A stretch of 31,557 nucleotides of DNA, from NCBI RefSeq assembly GCF_001039355.2, contig NW_019773561.1, forward strand, positions 15,982 through 47,538, written 5' to 3'. The notes below the pieces were generated by a model. It was not told where the DNA came from. It did not search any database and saw nothing but the letters and a program-made list of their open reading frames with translations. Position numbers and translations under genes: made by a program. The DNA is from Lingula anatina (lineage: Eukaryota; Brachiopoda; Lingulata; Lingulida; Lingulidae). This document shows, in pieces, positions 1 to 18,120 of this stretch (its first letter is position 1; each line of letters begins with the position of its first letter).

Positions 1-570
1 CCGCCTCAGTTCACCAATCAGAGCAGCAGAGTACCTTATACAAGGACTGAGCGTTACATAGACCGAGTGAATAGGTACTATGCCATGGCAAGCTCTGGGA
101 ATGACCAGATGAACCCCATATCACGACCCAAAGAAAAACCAGTCATCCATGCCTCCGTGAGTCAGCAAAGCAGGAGCTTTACTTCCTCCCCTTCGCAAAA
201 TCTTCAATCTGGATCTGAAACCGAAGGGGGCGCTAGTGTTGATGCACACAATACATCGCAGTCGTCCTCACAGCTGAATAAGACTTCCTCTGACGTTGCT
301 TTAGAAAATGCTGTGGTGGATAAGTTTCTTCGTGTTCAGTCTGGAGACGAGTGCAGCACATGTTCAAGTTCCAGCGATTCAGAGGATGATGACTTTTATT
401 ACAGACCAGTGAGGCGCCCAGGTGCCCGCCTCACATATGTTGATGACAGTGATAAACCCATGAAGGCATCCTCTATGAAATCCAACACTTTGCCAAATGG
501 AAGTAGTAAAAGTGGTAGTGGTAAAAGACATAAGAATAGAAATAAAAGTCAGCATTGCATAGTCTCTTAA
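1..570 (+). CDS. Prickle: Prickle, C-terminal exon (5' partial)
   Basis: Frame 1 is open from the first base to TAA at 568-570, giving the last 189 residues. Prickle is a PET/LIM-domain cytoplasmic protein of the core planar cell polarity pathway that works with Vang at the cell cortex. The PET and LIM domains must lie upstream, outside the window. What identifies it is the low-complexity Ser-rich tail, the block GDECSTCSSSSDSEDDDFYY followed by an Arg/Pro-rich stretch and a LTYVDD-like motif, which is the conserved C-terminal block of Prickle proteins, and the last four residues CIVS, a CaaX box. Family knowledge: Prickle is prenylated at this cysteine, and a terminal Ser favours farnesylation. 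A basic run (KRHKNRNK) precedes the CaaX box and fits membrane anchoring. The ATG at 109-111 and GTG at 67 are internal codons, not starts. The 5' exon border is not determined; a CAG at 7-9 could be an acceptor, but the frame is open before it. Identity is confident; the paralogue cannot be assigned. Confidence 0.85.
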   Translation, partial: PPQFTNQSSRVPYTRTERYIDRVNRYYAMASSGNDQMNPISRPKEKPVIHASVSQQSRSFTSSPSQNLQSGSETEGGASVDAHNTSQSSSQLNKTSSDVALENAVVDKFLRVQSGDECSTCSSSSDSEDDDFYYRPVRRPGARLTYVDDSDKPMKASSMKSNTLPNGSSKSGSGKRHKNRNKSQHCIVS

Positions 571-2012
571 TTTCTAGCCCAAATGGTTATTGTTTTGTTT
601 GGGTAATTCTTGTTGTTTTGTGGCTTAAGTTTTGATTAATATTTGAACTGTGTATAGTGCAAAGAACATCTCATGTTTCCTAATGATCAGAAATTGTTTA
701 ATTATTCAAAAAAATTAAAGCAAATGAAATAATGAAAGACAAAGAAGTGGAATTTGTTGTGTCAAAAAAGAGCCAACTTATAATACAATTGTAGCTGTAG
801 AAGTTCTTGACACAACGTAACTTATTATGCATATAGGTTTTTGTACTTGTTGAGACTGCAGAGCTAGGTTACTTGACCAACTTAAAAGACACATTTGAAG
901 ATTTCTGTTATTTGCTTTATTTTCAATTTTCAATATTGACTTGTCGATAAAAACATGACTTAAGATAAAAAGCAATAAAATGTGCCATCATATCTGCCAA
1001 TTCTAATGACTATATTATAGTTTTCTAACAGGAAGTTGTATGCACTGTAGCTGGTCGTGGAAAATCCCTGCAGTGTTTACAGTTCAGTTCAGTATTTTCC
1101 TTTCCATTTGCTCAGCTTTGTGAGCACTAGTGTTTGACTATGTGAGTGATTTGAAGTTGATAAGCTATGTTTTTATTCACAAAGATGGTGTGCAAAGTTG
1201 AAAGCTAACAGATACAAATTTATTACTTTTAAGTTAGTAAAATGGAAAGCCATAAGAAAGAAATACCCCCAACCATTGTGTTACAGCTATTGGCTTTATT
1301 TTAAGGTCAAATGAATTGCCTCTTTTTGTATAATACTTTTATTTCATTTATTGTTTATGTGTATACAACCATGTAAATTATGCAACAATGTGTAATGCAA
1401 TACACTTGTAATAAAATTGTGAAAAAAATCTTATGTATGTATTTATCTGTTGTTATCATACTAAATTGAAAAAGATTGATTCATTTAGATCACAATAAGA
1501 AATGCAAATCTTACTTCACGTGTTTCTTGGCAGTTACTCTTGCGTGGGCCTATTGTTGAGTAATTTTATTTTGGGGAAGGGGGCTTTTAGTTGCATATCC
1601 CCTATTTCTGCATCAGTGATAAGAACATCAAGTGGACAAACAATAATATTGTTAAGAATTCATTCAGGGGGAAAAGTTAGCAGTTTAAACAAAATTATCT
1701 AAAAAAATTAATTTTCCATCAATTTAGATATTAGAAAATGTGCTCCTATCCTGCAAGAGTGATACGCAATCGTCACAACTGCAGGTCCCAACTAACACAT
1801 TCGTAACTTTGTTTAAGAACTGCGCATGCTCGTGAAACTAGCTACTTCTGAATTAAAATCTGTTACGTTTTAATCACCATTTATTTACGTTTTTAAAAAT
1901 TTCGTTATATACTTGTTAATTAAAATGCTAATTAACCCTAGTTACCTTTGTTTTAAATAGTTCTAATCATATCAAGAACTTATTTTTAAAAATACCTCAC
2001 CTTTTCATGTAG
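571..2012 (+). other. Prickle 3'UTR and downstream spacer
   Basis: AT-rich sequence with no convincing coding potential. AATAAA hexamers at 974-979 and 1410-1415 are candidate poly(A) signals for Prickle; the second is followed by a T/GT-rich stretch (about 1430-1450) that could serve as the downstream element. Beyond about 1450 I see no gene. The short open frames here (for example 1502-1702) have no recognisable composition or splice partners. Confidence 0.5.
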
Positions 2013-2084
2013 TCCGGTATGGTCTAGTGGTTAGGATTTCTGGTTTTCACCCAGACGGCCCGGGTTCGATTCCCGGTACCGGAA
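2013..2084 (+). tRNA. tRNA-Glu (anticodon TTC)
   Basis: A full cloverleaf can be folded by eye. The acceptor stem TCCGGTA (2013-2019) pairs perfectly with TACCGGA (2077-2083), with A2084 as discriminator. The anticodon stem TCTGG/CCAGA (2039-2043/2051-2055) encloses the loop TTTTCAC with anticodon TTC at 2046-2048. The T stem is CCGGG/CCCGG (2060-2064/2072-2076) with loop TTCGATT. The internal Pol III promoter is intact: A box TGGTCTAGTGG (2020-2030) and B box GGTTCGATTCC (2063-2073). No intron. A run of five T follows at 2092-2096. The sequence has the conserved features of eukaryotic tRNA-Glu, and all stems are paired, so it is a functional gene rather than a SINE head. It decodes GAA (and GAG by wobble). 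Confidence 0.96.
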
Positions 2085-2091
2085 CACTATA

Positions 2092-2096
2092 TTTTT
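2092..2096 (+). terminator. Pol III terminator of tRNA-Glu
   Basis: Run of five T residues starting 8 nt after the discriminator base of the tRNA, the standard RNA polymerase III stop signal. Confidence 0.75.
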
Positions 2097-2992
2097 CATT
2101 TTATTTCTGTATTTTTATTCAATTCAATTCAATTTATTTCTGTACTGGTACATAGATTGTCATGACCTTGTACAATATGATATACAAATGACAATACAAT
2201 ACAGTTAGTGCATTACCATCTTTATATAATGAACATAAGTACTAGTAAAATTACTTATAAAATATTCTATCTAAGCAATGAGATAAACCTTGGTGTGATT
2301 ATAAATTTTATTTAAAGATGATATCACTACAGATAAAAAAGCTGCTATTACATGTTATAAATTCCTATTACTTGAATTTAATTTTTATACTTGAGCTCTT
2401 TCTTTATTATTTACAAAATAGTACAACCAGAAGTAGTGCGAGGGAGAGAGAAAGAGAGAAGCACCTGCGCTTTTTTTAAAACCCATTTGGGTCGAAGAAA
2501 GTTAAAATATGTAGCAAATTCGTGCACATATATCAATTTACGCAACGTACCTCCCTCTTGGGAGTTAAACCACTCTGGATTTTATGGTCGGTAGTTTAAT
2601 TATTCATTAAGCTTTCCCGCTTTTGTTACTCATTTGCACAGGTTTAAACTTTGTGTCTTTTGTCCAGTACACGTGCGAGATCTTATAATTTCGAATTGAA
2701 ATATTATGTATTTATATGGTGAATCACTGTAGGTGAATCACTGTAGGAGACGCAAAAATAGTAAAAAAGGTGATCGAGAAAACACGCATGGATACACAAT
2801 GAACACGGTTAAGTTCTCAGAGCACATTACATACATGTAGATAACTACGGAAAGCTACCCCGGTACTTAACATACAGGTTTTAGCGCTGATGATTCGTCT
2901 GCCAAAATATTTCAACAAGCGTTAGAGTTGGAGCTTCCTACGTGTTTTCTGAGAATAAAATGACGAGTAAGCTGTACAGAAACAACTTTGAA
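2097..2992. other. Intergenic spacer between tRNA-Glu and the meteorin-like gene
   Basis: No gene recognised. It contains a short ATTCA-type tandem repeat (about 2117-2135) leading into sequence that looks like the tail of an interspersed repeat, and an exact 14-bp tandem duplication GTGAATCACTGTAG at 2719-2732 and 2733-2746. The open frame at 2391-2594 has no conserved character. Confidence 0.4.
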
Positions 2993-2998
2993 TTTATT
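2993..2998 (-). promoter_or_regulatory. Candidate poly(A) signal of the meteorin-like gene
   Basis: AATAAA on the minus strand (TTTATT on +), about 80 nt after the TGA stop codon of the meteorin-like gene. Canonical hexamer at a sensible distance. Confidence 0.55.
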
Positions 2999-3077
2999 TC
3001 AGAAGCTGCTTACAAGTGCGAAAAGTAATCATAATGCCATGCACAAGTTTGGGTCAACTTCGTGTGAAATGTCATCA

Positions 3078-4717
3078 TCATTTGCTCTCGAGTTTGTACG
3101 CAAACGCTGCGGTGTATGTTTTCTTCTCCGTAGATTGCAGAAAAAGGCCAACTCTGCCATTTTGGGATTGACGACAGACAACCTGACCTGTAAAATATTT
3201 GTGTATATTTTTCATAAAGATTGAGGGGAAATCAACATATTTACAATTAATTCATGAAACAGCATAGCCTATAGGGCCTAGATTAGATACCACAGCAACA
3301 AGTTTCACCTTTACTTGAGATAAAAACACACCTTTAGACTAAATGAGATCTTTCATGATTTGAACATATTTAAAAGTCGGTCATTACAATTTAACATTAT
3401 GTCAATTTTCTGAAATATGCCTCTTCGTACTAAGATATTACCTCTCTTAGTGGGTTTTGCGATCTGGACAATCTTTTCGCCTGTGACGTCGTAAATTTTC
3501 CAGTACCCGGCCAGTTGCGAGCCGTACAAATCTTGAAAACAGAACTGAAAGTCATCGTATACTGAACTCTGCATGCGAAACAAAGTTGCACCCATGGGGA
3601 AGTTCCAGTCAAAGCGACCCTCGGTGCAGTTAGCCATTGCAGTGTATTCTTTCATCTCCGACTCCTTGTAAGGACTGAAAAATAATGTAACATTAAGACA
3701 TAAGTGTTGGCCCACAGTACGAAAGCCAACCAATGAAAATAGTAAATATTTACACGCTTCATGGTAACGAATAGATTTATGATTTATCATATTAACGTAA
3801 CAAAGAAGAATGAGCGACGTAATAACAAGCGTGCGCACATATACAACGTCGCACGAAATAACAGAGGCGCGACAACTGAGAAAAAACAATGAAATCAGAA
3901 AACAATACCTTCACGTTATTTGGTAACGTATGTATCTGTAACGTTTCTATCATATGAACAATTTTCACAGATAGTTGAAGGCAAGAAATCTTATTTGTCT
4001 CGTTTTCTTTTATTTTAATGCAACATCAAGTAATCTATACTTGCCCTGCTTTTTCTTTTTATTGTAATGTAGTATACATTATTTACATAAAGATTTGTTT
4101 ATTCTGTTTTCCGATATATACGTTACCAAATAACGTGAAGGTATTGTTTTCTGATTTCATTGTTTGTTCTCTGTTGTCGCGGCTCTGTGGTTGCATTGTA
4201 TATGTGCGCACGCTTGTTATTACGTCGCTCATTCTTCTTTGTTACGTTAAAATGATACATACGTTACCGATACAAATGTTACTACATACCGTATGTATCG
4301 GTAACGTATGTATCATTTTAACGTAACAAAGAAGAATGAGCGACGTAAAAACATGCGTGCGCACATATACAACGTCGTACGCAACATTAAAATAAAAGAA
4401 AACGAGACAAGTAACGTAGACTATGTATCCTTTGAACAATTTTCACAGATAATTGAAGGCAAGGGATTCTTTTTGTACCGTTTTCTTTTATTGAAATGCA
4501 ACACTAAGACATAAGCGTTGGCCCACAAAACAAAAGACAACCAATGAAGATAGAATAAATAAATATTTTCCGTCGAAGACAAACTTAGAGACAACATATA
4601 GCCTACCCTTGCTTACCCATCATAGTCAGCTTTGCAGGGGCCGTTCCTTGGATAGTCCAGTCCCAAACAAACTGTTAGAACAGAAGTATAGACAACAATT
4701 GTCATAGCCCGGTTCAT
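3078..4717 (-). CDS. Meteorin-like secreted protein, short form
   Basis: Three exons: 4617-4717, 3442-3674 and 3078-3187, all with GT/AG borders and compatible phases (2, then 1), giving 147 residues to TGA at 3078-3080. Residues 1-19 form a signal peptide (MNRAMTIVVYTSVLTVCLG). The mature part carries four cysteines spaced as in the N-terminal domain of vertebrate meteorins: CKADYDG; then CTEGRFDWNFPMGATL, which parallels the meteorin pattern C-x-x-G-x-x-x-W-x-x-P-x-G-A; then FCFQDLYGS before a Trp and a basic segment; then GQVVCRQSQNGRVGLFLQST, ending in an FAYKLES-like motif. Meteorin (METRN) and METRNL are secreted neurotrophic or cytokine-like factors of about 290-310 residues. Here the C-terminal half is absent, because a stop follows the FAYKLES motif directly with no donor site visible. 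Upstream in-frame Met codons at 4822 are rejected because the signal peptide begins at 4717. A TATA box lies about 80 nt upstream. Family call is by pattern memory only, without alignment scores. Confidence 0.68.
3690..4567. repeat. Complex foldback (inverted) repeat in intron 1 of the meteorin-like gene
   Basis: Segment 3792-3930 recurs inverted at 4120-4250. Its left part recurs again in direct orientation from about 4319. Arms 4201-4274 and 4294-4367 are reverse complements with only two mismatches over 74 bp around a 19-nt loop, so this DNA can form a long hairpin. Two further blocks occur as direct copies: 3955-4024/4433-4502 and 3690-3751/4500-4567. Part of the former also occurs inverted at about 4381-4411. 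No open frame or transposase is seen. The nested arrangement resembles foldback or MITE-type elements. Confidence 0.85.
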
Positions 4718-4796
4718 ATTGGAGTTTCTTCCCTCACTACAACTGCTGTGTGAAACTGGGTTCTTGTAAAACTGGTGCTTTAAGAAGAACCGCTCA

Positions 4797-4804
4797 TATT
4801 TATA
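4797..4804 (-). promoter_or_regulatory. TATA box of the meteorin-like gene
   Basis: TATAAATA on the minus strand, about 80 nt before the ATG at 4717. A start site some 30 nt downstream would leave a 5'UTR of about 50 nt. No matching TATA box was noticed near the other gene starts. Confidence 0.5.
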
Positions 4805-4822
4805 TACACTAGTGGAAATCAC

Positions 4823-5756
4823 ATATGGCTTTCACATGACTTTGTCAAAATCAGGGCGCTACCTGGGAGCTGTTAGATTACTCCTCGGATGAACAAATAA
4901 TGAACTACTCATTGACTTCTGCTCATATGACTTCTGCCCATATAGCTGGACCCTCATTATTATATGCCAACTGGGTGTGCACGCCGGTGACGTGACAGAG
5001 AGTCAAGACGACGTCGAAACTCGACTTTTTCTGTCTGCCGCATCTTTTCCCCCTTCTACATACTGTTCTTTGCAAAATCTCTTCTGCTAGTCCTGTTGAT
5101 GTTAATTTGCTTAATTATTTTGATAAATATCTGCTTAATCGTTGATTTTTCACTCATTTTATTCCTGTTGACGCTCGTCGGCCCTTTTGGATGCTCATCG
5201 ATCAATGCTTGTGAACACAACCATTCTCTGTTATCGTTCAGTAGGCCTACATATTAGTGGATTTTATGTTGCTTTCAAAATACCTTCTTATGTCTAATAT
5301 ATATTTATTAACTAATTTCCCAACAATTTTATGCTTTGGGAGGATTATTATCAAAATATGTTTGCTTTCTAAAAAGTACTTTACATAGAAATATAAACAT
5401 CAACAGGCTACTCCATAATAGAACTATAAAGCGATCTTTCTAGATGCATCAAAATATTTATAGTTCTATTATTACCAAGATCTATACGGTGAATCAACAT
5501 GAATCCTCAGGCTACTCCATGACACGATGTTGAAATCCGCACTTAGATACGTTGTTTAGACAGATCTCTCCGCAGTACCCTCGGACTATCAGGACGCACC
5601 CGCTCCGAGTTGTAAAATCATTCCTGTCCCAAAATTAAAAGTAAAACACTGCTTCAATAAAAAAAGTCGTAATTTTAAAAATTAAAATCTTATTACTTTT
5701 TAAAAAGCATTTTTCAAATTAAACACAACAGGCTGCTCATTAAATGTGTGTGTATT
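4823..5756. other. Upstream region of the meteorin-like gene; no gene seen
   Basis: Intergenic sequence between two genes on the minus strand. It holds a perfect 16-bp inverted repeat (5415-5430/5457-5472, 26-nt loop) and the word CAGGCTACTCCAT twice (5404-5416 and 5508-5520), with a degenerate third copy near 5728. No coding frame is convincing. Confidence 0.4.
5415..5472. repeat. Short perfect inverted repeat
   Basis: Arms 5415-5430 and 5457-5472 are exact reverse complements of 16 bp separated by 26 nt. A 13-bp direct repeat lies at 5404-5416 and 5508-5520 around it. Confidence 0.8.
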
Positions 5757-8672
5757 TTTTTTTTAATCATTTTTTGTACATATTTTACAAGAGGCATAGG
5801 GTAAAAATGCCTTATCAACAAGTTCTGTGATCAATTATTTGCCTTGTTTGTCATACAAAAATTCCACACTGAATTTTAATGACGAGAGATGATGATGAAT
5901 TACTGTCATGTTCTTAAAAACTGATTTGGAAAACAGACTTGGATGCAGCATTTCGTATAAATTAAGTGGAGCTTAACAGCATTGAGAAATGTCAAATTAC
6001 AAAAAAATCCATTTCCTGTAGCATTTTGTCATTCACTGCTTATGTCGTAAAATATCCATTTCAAGTTAATAGGACATTCACATATTTGTGGACATGAAAT
6101 AACTACACCTCATTATCTTAAAGGGGAAAAAATATATATCTTATAATAAACACATGGACAGCAAATTTTAAGGATACAGACTCAGACAAACAAGCACAAA
6201 TAACCCCCCACCCAAACCACACACATACAAATATGTTGCCTCAGCTTTCTACCACATACGTCTCTAAACATTTGACTTTTTAATACCATACGCTTCCACT
6301 GATTATGCTGTTACCAAAAACATAATAAAAGACAATAGTTGAAAGACAGACACATACAATGACACTACCATTATGTAATTTTAAATCTATATTCTAAGAA
6401 TAAAATATTTTGTTTCAAAACATTCAATGTGGAGCGCTTAATCTTGTGGATAAATGGGTGCCCTGCCCTCTCTTCAAATTTGACAAAAAGCACAAGATAC
6501 ATTTCACTACAAATTACAAAGAGCCCTTCACAAGACATATATTCTAATCTCACATAATATTATAACAATAATTTTTCGTACAAAGACTTTTCAGAATGCA
6601 TTCTCTTCAGTGTGTAACACTGGATTTATCAGTATTATTTTATGAGAGCCTTTGAAAAGATTATTAATCGTGCTCTAAAAATCAACAAAAAGACTGCAGT
6701 AATACCATGTTCTTTGTAAAACCATGGGGATAAATCTTTTCTTATTAATCTGCAGTGCAAAAATTTCTTCAAATTCATGAAGTTCCACGAGAATGTATGT
6801 TTCTCTGTAACATTTCTAAACAATACTTCAAGAAAAGTGAAGTGTGTGCCAAAAAACATTGATAAAATATCTTATAAAAGAGTAGAAAATGCTTTGCCTC
6901 AAGCGATAACAGCGTACAGTGAAACGATCTTCACAAGGCATGCAAGACTCAAAATGTTGCATATTATCAAGTTGCACAATCTAAAAACAGTTATTCAGCT
7001 AAAAACTGCCTAATCACTAACATTTATCTAAAAGAGAAATTATCAGGTATTTAAAATCGTTGTAGCATCTTGCTTGACTGTTACTAAAACCCCTAAATTC
7101 TTTACATAACCACGTTTGTGTACAGATCCAGATATTCTTATTCCTTACACTAAGAGCGCATTCAGGATGAGTTGATCTGCGAACTAATTAATCCGTCGAC
7201 TTAATATGGCTGACCCACTTAAAAGCAATGCCGCTAATCCCCTGATGGTCTCTTTCCGTCCCTGCAGGGGCCTAACAATTAAACCTCAGAGCCGAGATTT
7301 AATCCGTAATGGCTTGTGTGGAGGCATGGAGACCATCAAGAGATCTAGATGGCTTGCTTTAAGGTGGGGTCGGCCATATTTAGTCGACGGATCAATTAGT
7401 CTGTGGACCATCTGTTCTGAATGCGCTCTTGAGGAAAGAAGACGATGGTTTTGGAGAGATCAACTTAAATCCTGCTTATAAAACTATTTCAACAACAATC
7501 AAATACATCACATTAATCCTATCACATACTGTGTAAACTATCACAGAGGACTGGTGAATTCAGAACATCAGTTTTCATAAAGCACACAAAATAAAACTTT
7601 CCCCCTTTTAGGAAAAGACATCTATTACAGATTTAGTTCAATCTCAAATGCCAATGGAATGTAGACTTTAAAGTCTCCATGTCAGTGGAGTCAGTCATAA
7701 AGGTATTTATCTGCCTCCTTAAAGTAACTGTTTTGGCCACATGCAGCTTTTCGGCATAAAAAATGTAGTACCATACTGTTAATAAAACGAATAGGAGTAC
7801 ATTCATTTAGTTATTTTTGAGGCTTATTAGACACGCCAGATGCCTTTGCATTCAGAAACAAAAACTGACCCAAACTAGCCTGCACAAAAAATGTGGTGTT
7901 AATCAGTTGGCGTTTTTTGGTGGGAAAATATGGACCTAAACCAGTCTTGGTATTGCATCATGTCTGTATGTGCCTCGGTAACTTATACAAGGCTAAATAT
8001 TGCTATATTGCTATAGGAGAGCCCAAATAATAGCAGTTACCCACACCAATGATGGGTTTAAGAAAGTTAATTACATACATGTACATATCTATAGAGTAAG
8101 TGACTATTACTCAATGTCACATGGCTCAAATGATATGTCACATGACTCTCACATGACATGTCATATGTCCTTTTTTGTAATGACAAAACATCCCCTCGCT
8201 CCTCAAATTTTTGGTCATAAACATCCCAGTTGCCATTAAAGTGGTGATATTCATCCTTTCATATGTGGAAAAAAATGCCACATATTTTTTGCGTTGGTGC
8301 CATACAATATATATTTTTCTCCAGGCTAGGCCTCAATACAAGGACCCTTCAACATTAGTCTTCAGTCTGTTGTACAGCAGTTTTACTGGCCAGTGGTGTA
8401 TCTGTTCATTTTACAGCATTGGTGAACTATCACTCCTTCCAGGACAGGACACAGGCTGATCACAAATACCATGCTGGTAATTGAGAGGTAGCTGATTCTG
8501 GCATCCTTTTAACTCTTGCAAAAAGATGCCATTTTCCTCCCTTCTCCAATCTCCACAGATGTGATATCTGCCATTTGCTTCTGTACTGAACATTTGATAC
8601 TCTTGTCTTGGCCGTCTGCCACCTTGGCAGTAGGCAGTCACGCCACCTATTGTTATGTTGGAGAAACTACCG
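5757..8672 (-). other. Probable Nischarin 3'UTR / downstream region
   Basis: AT-rich region downstream of the Nischarin stop codon with no recognisable protein-coding exons. I found no AATAAA on the minus strand between 8672 and about 5760. ATTAAA variants occur at 5875-5880 and 5762-5767, the latter preceding a T-rich stretch on the minus strand, so a 3'UTR of up to about 2.9 kb is possible but unproven. The region contains an inverted-repeat transposon (7153-7430) and a cluster of CACATG/ACATGT palindromic words (about 8114-8170). Confidence 0.35.
7153..7430. mobile_element. MITE-like foldback element with long terminal inverted repeats
   Basis: The ends AAGAGCGCATTCAG (7153) and CTGAATGCGCTCTT (7417-7430) are exact reverse complements. 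Similarity continues inward for more than 70 bp: both arms contain ACTAATT, ATCCGTCGACT, an AATATGGC-like word, GACC and CTTAAA-like words. Further inward the words GATGGTCTC and ATTAATCCGTAATGGC-like sequence are also mirrored. Total 278 bp, non-coding. No clean target-site duplication is visible. The base composition is more GC-rich than its surroundings, fitting an inserted element. The open frame at 7206-7481 lies within it and is not a gene. Confidence 0.75.
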
Positions 8673-17808
<9,136 letters not shown>

Positions 17809-18120
17809 AATAAGGCGCACAAATAAAATCCTAAAATTGCTAAAAAGTTAAAAATATATTAAAAGGCAAACGCGGAAACAAAGTCCGTCCGTGCGCCATG
17901 TTGATAAATACAGTGGTGATAACCTTGACCCATATAATACTGAAAAAAAATTAAATACAGTACAATTTTTGAAAATGATCAGCACAGTAATTTGAAATGA
18001 AAACATTTGAATAATATTATTCAATTTTTTTTCTAAAATTAGCGTCATCTTTGAAATGTTGAGACTGAAAGTGCTCGCTCTTTTGTATTCGGAGGTAGCT
18101 ACGCAAAACAAGGAAATGAT
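17809..18120. promoter_or_regulatory. Bidirectional promoter region, Nischarin / SLC37A3
   Basis: The start codons of the two divergent genes are 312 bp apart, so their promoters must share this interval. No TATA box is apparent at a fitting position. On the minus strand AACATGGCGCAC (ATG at 17897-17899) resembles the YY1 motif found near many TATA-less start sites. The SLC37A3 start codon has G at -3 and +4, a favourable context. Confidence 0.6.
17840..17899 (-). other. Possible upstream ORF of Nischarin
   Basis: A 19-codon frame plus stop starting ATGGCGCAC, ending at TAG 17840-17842, 31 nt before the Nischarin ATG. Its first three codons (Met-Ala-His) are the same as those of Nischarin itself. 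It would matter only if transcription starts upstream of 17899; otherwise the motif is better read as a YY1-like promoter site. Confidence 0.3.

Noticed and set aside
778-975. 65-codon minus-strand frame in the Prickle 3'UTR
   Set aside because: No splice partners, no conserved motif and AT-rich codon content typical of chance frames.
2988-3224. 78-codon plus-strand frame
   Set aside because: Antisense to exon 3 of the meteorin-like gene, which has proper splice sites and conserved protein sequence.
4018-4514. Several frames on both strands within the meteorin-like intron
   Set aside because: All fall in the foldback repeat; the plus and minus proteins mirror each other because the DNA is palindromic.
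7206-7481. 91-codon frame on the plus strand
   Set aside because: It lies inside the inverted-repeat element; it is open because the element is GC-richer, and it resembles no transposase.
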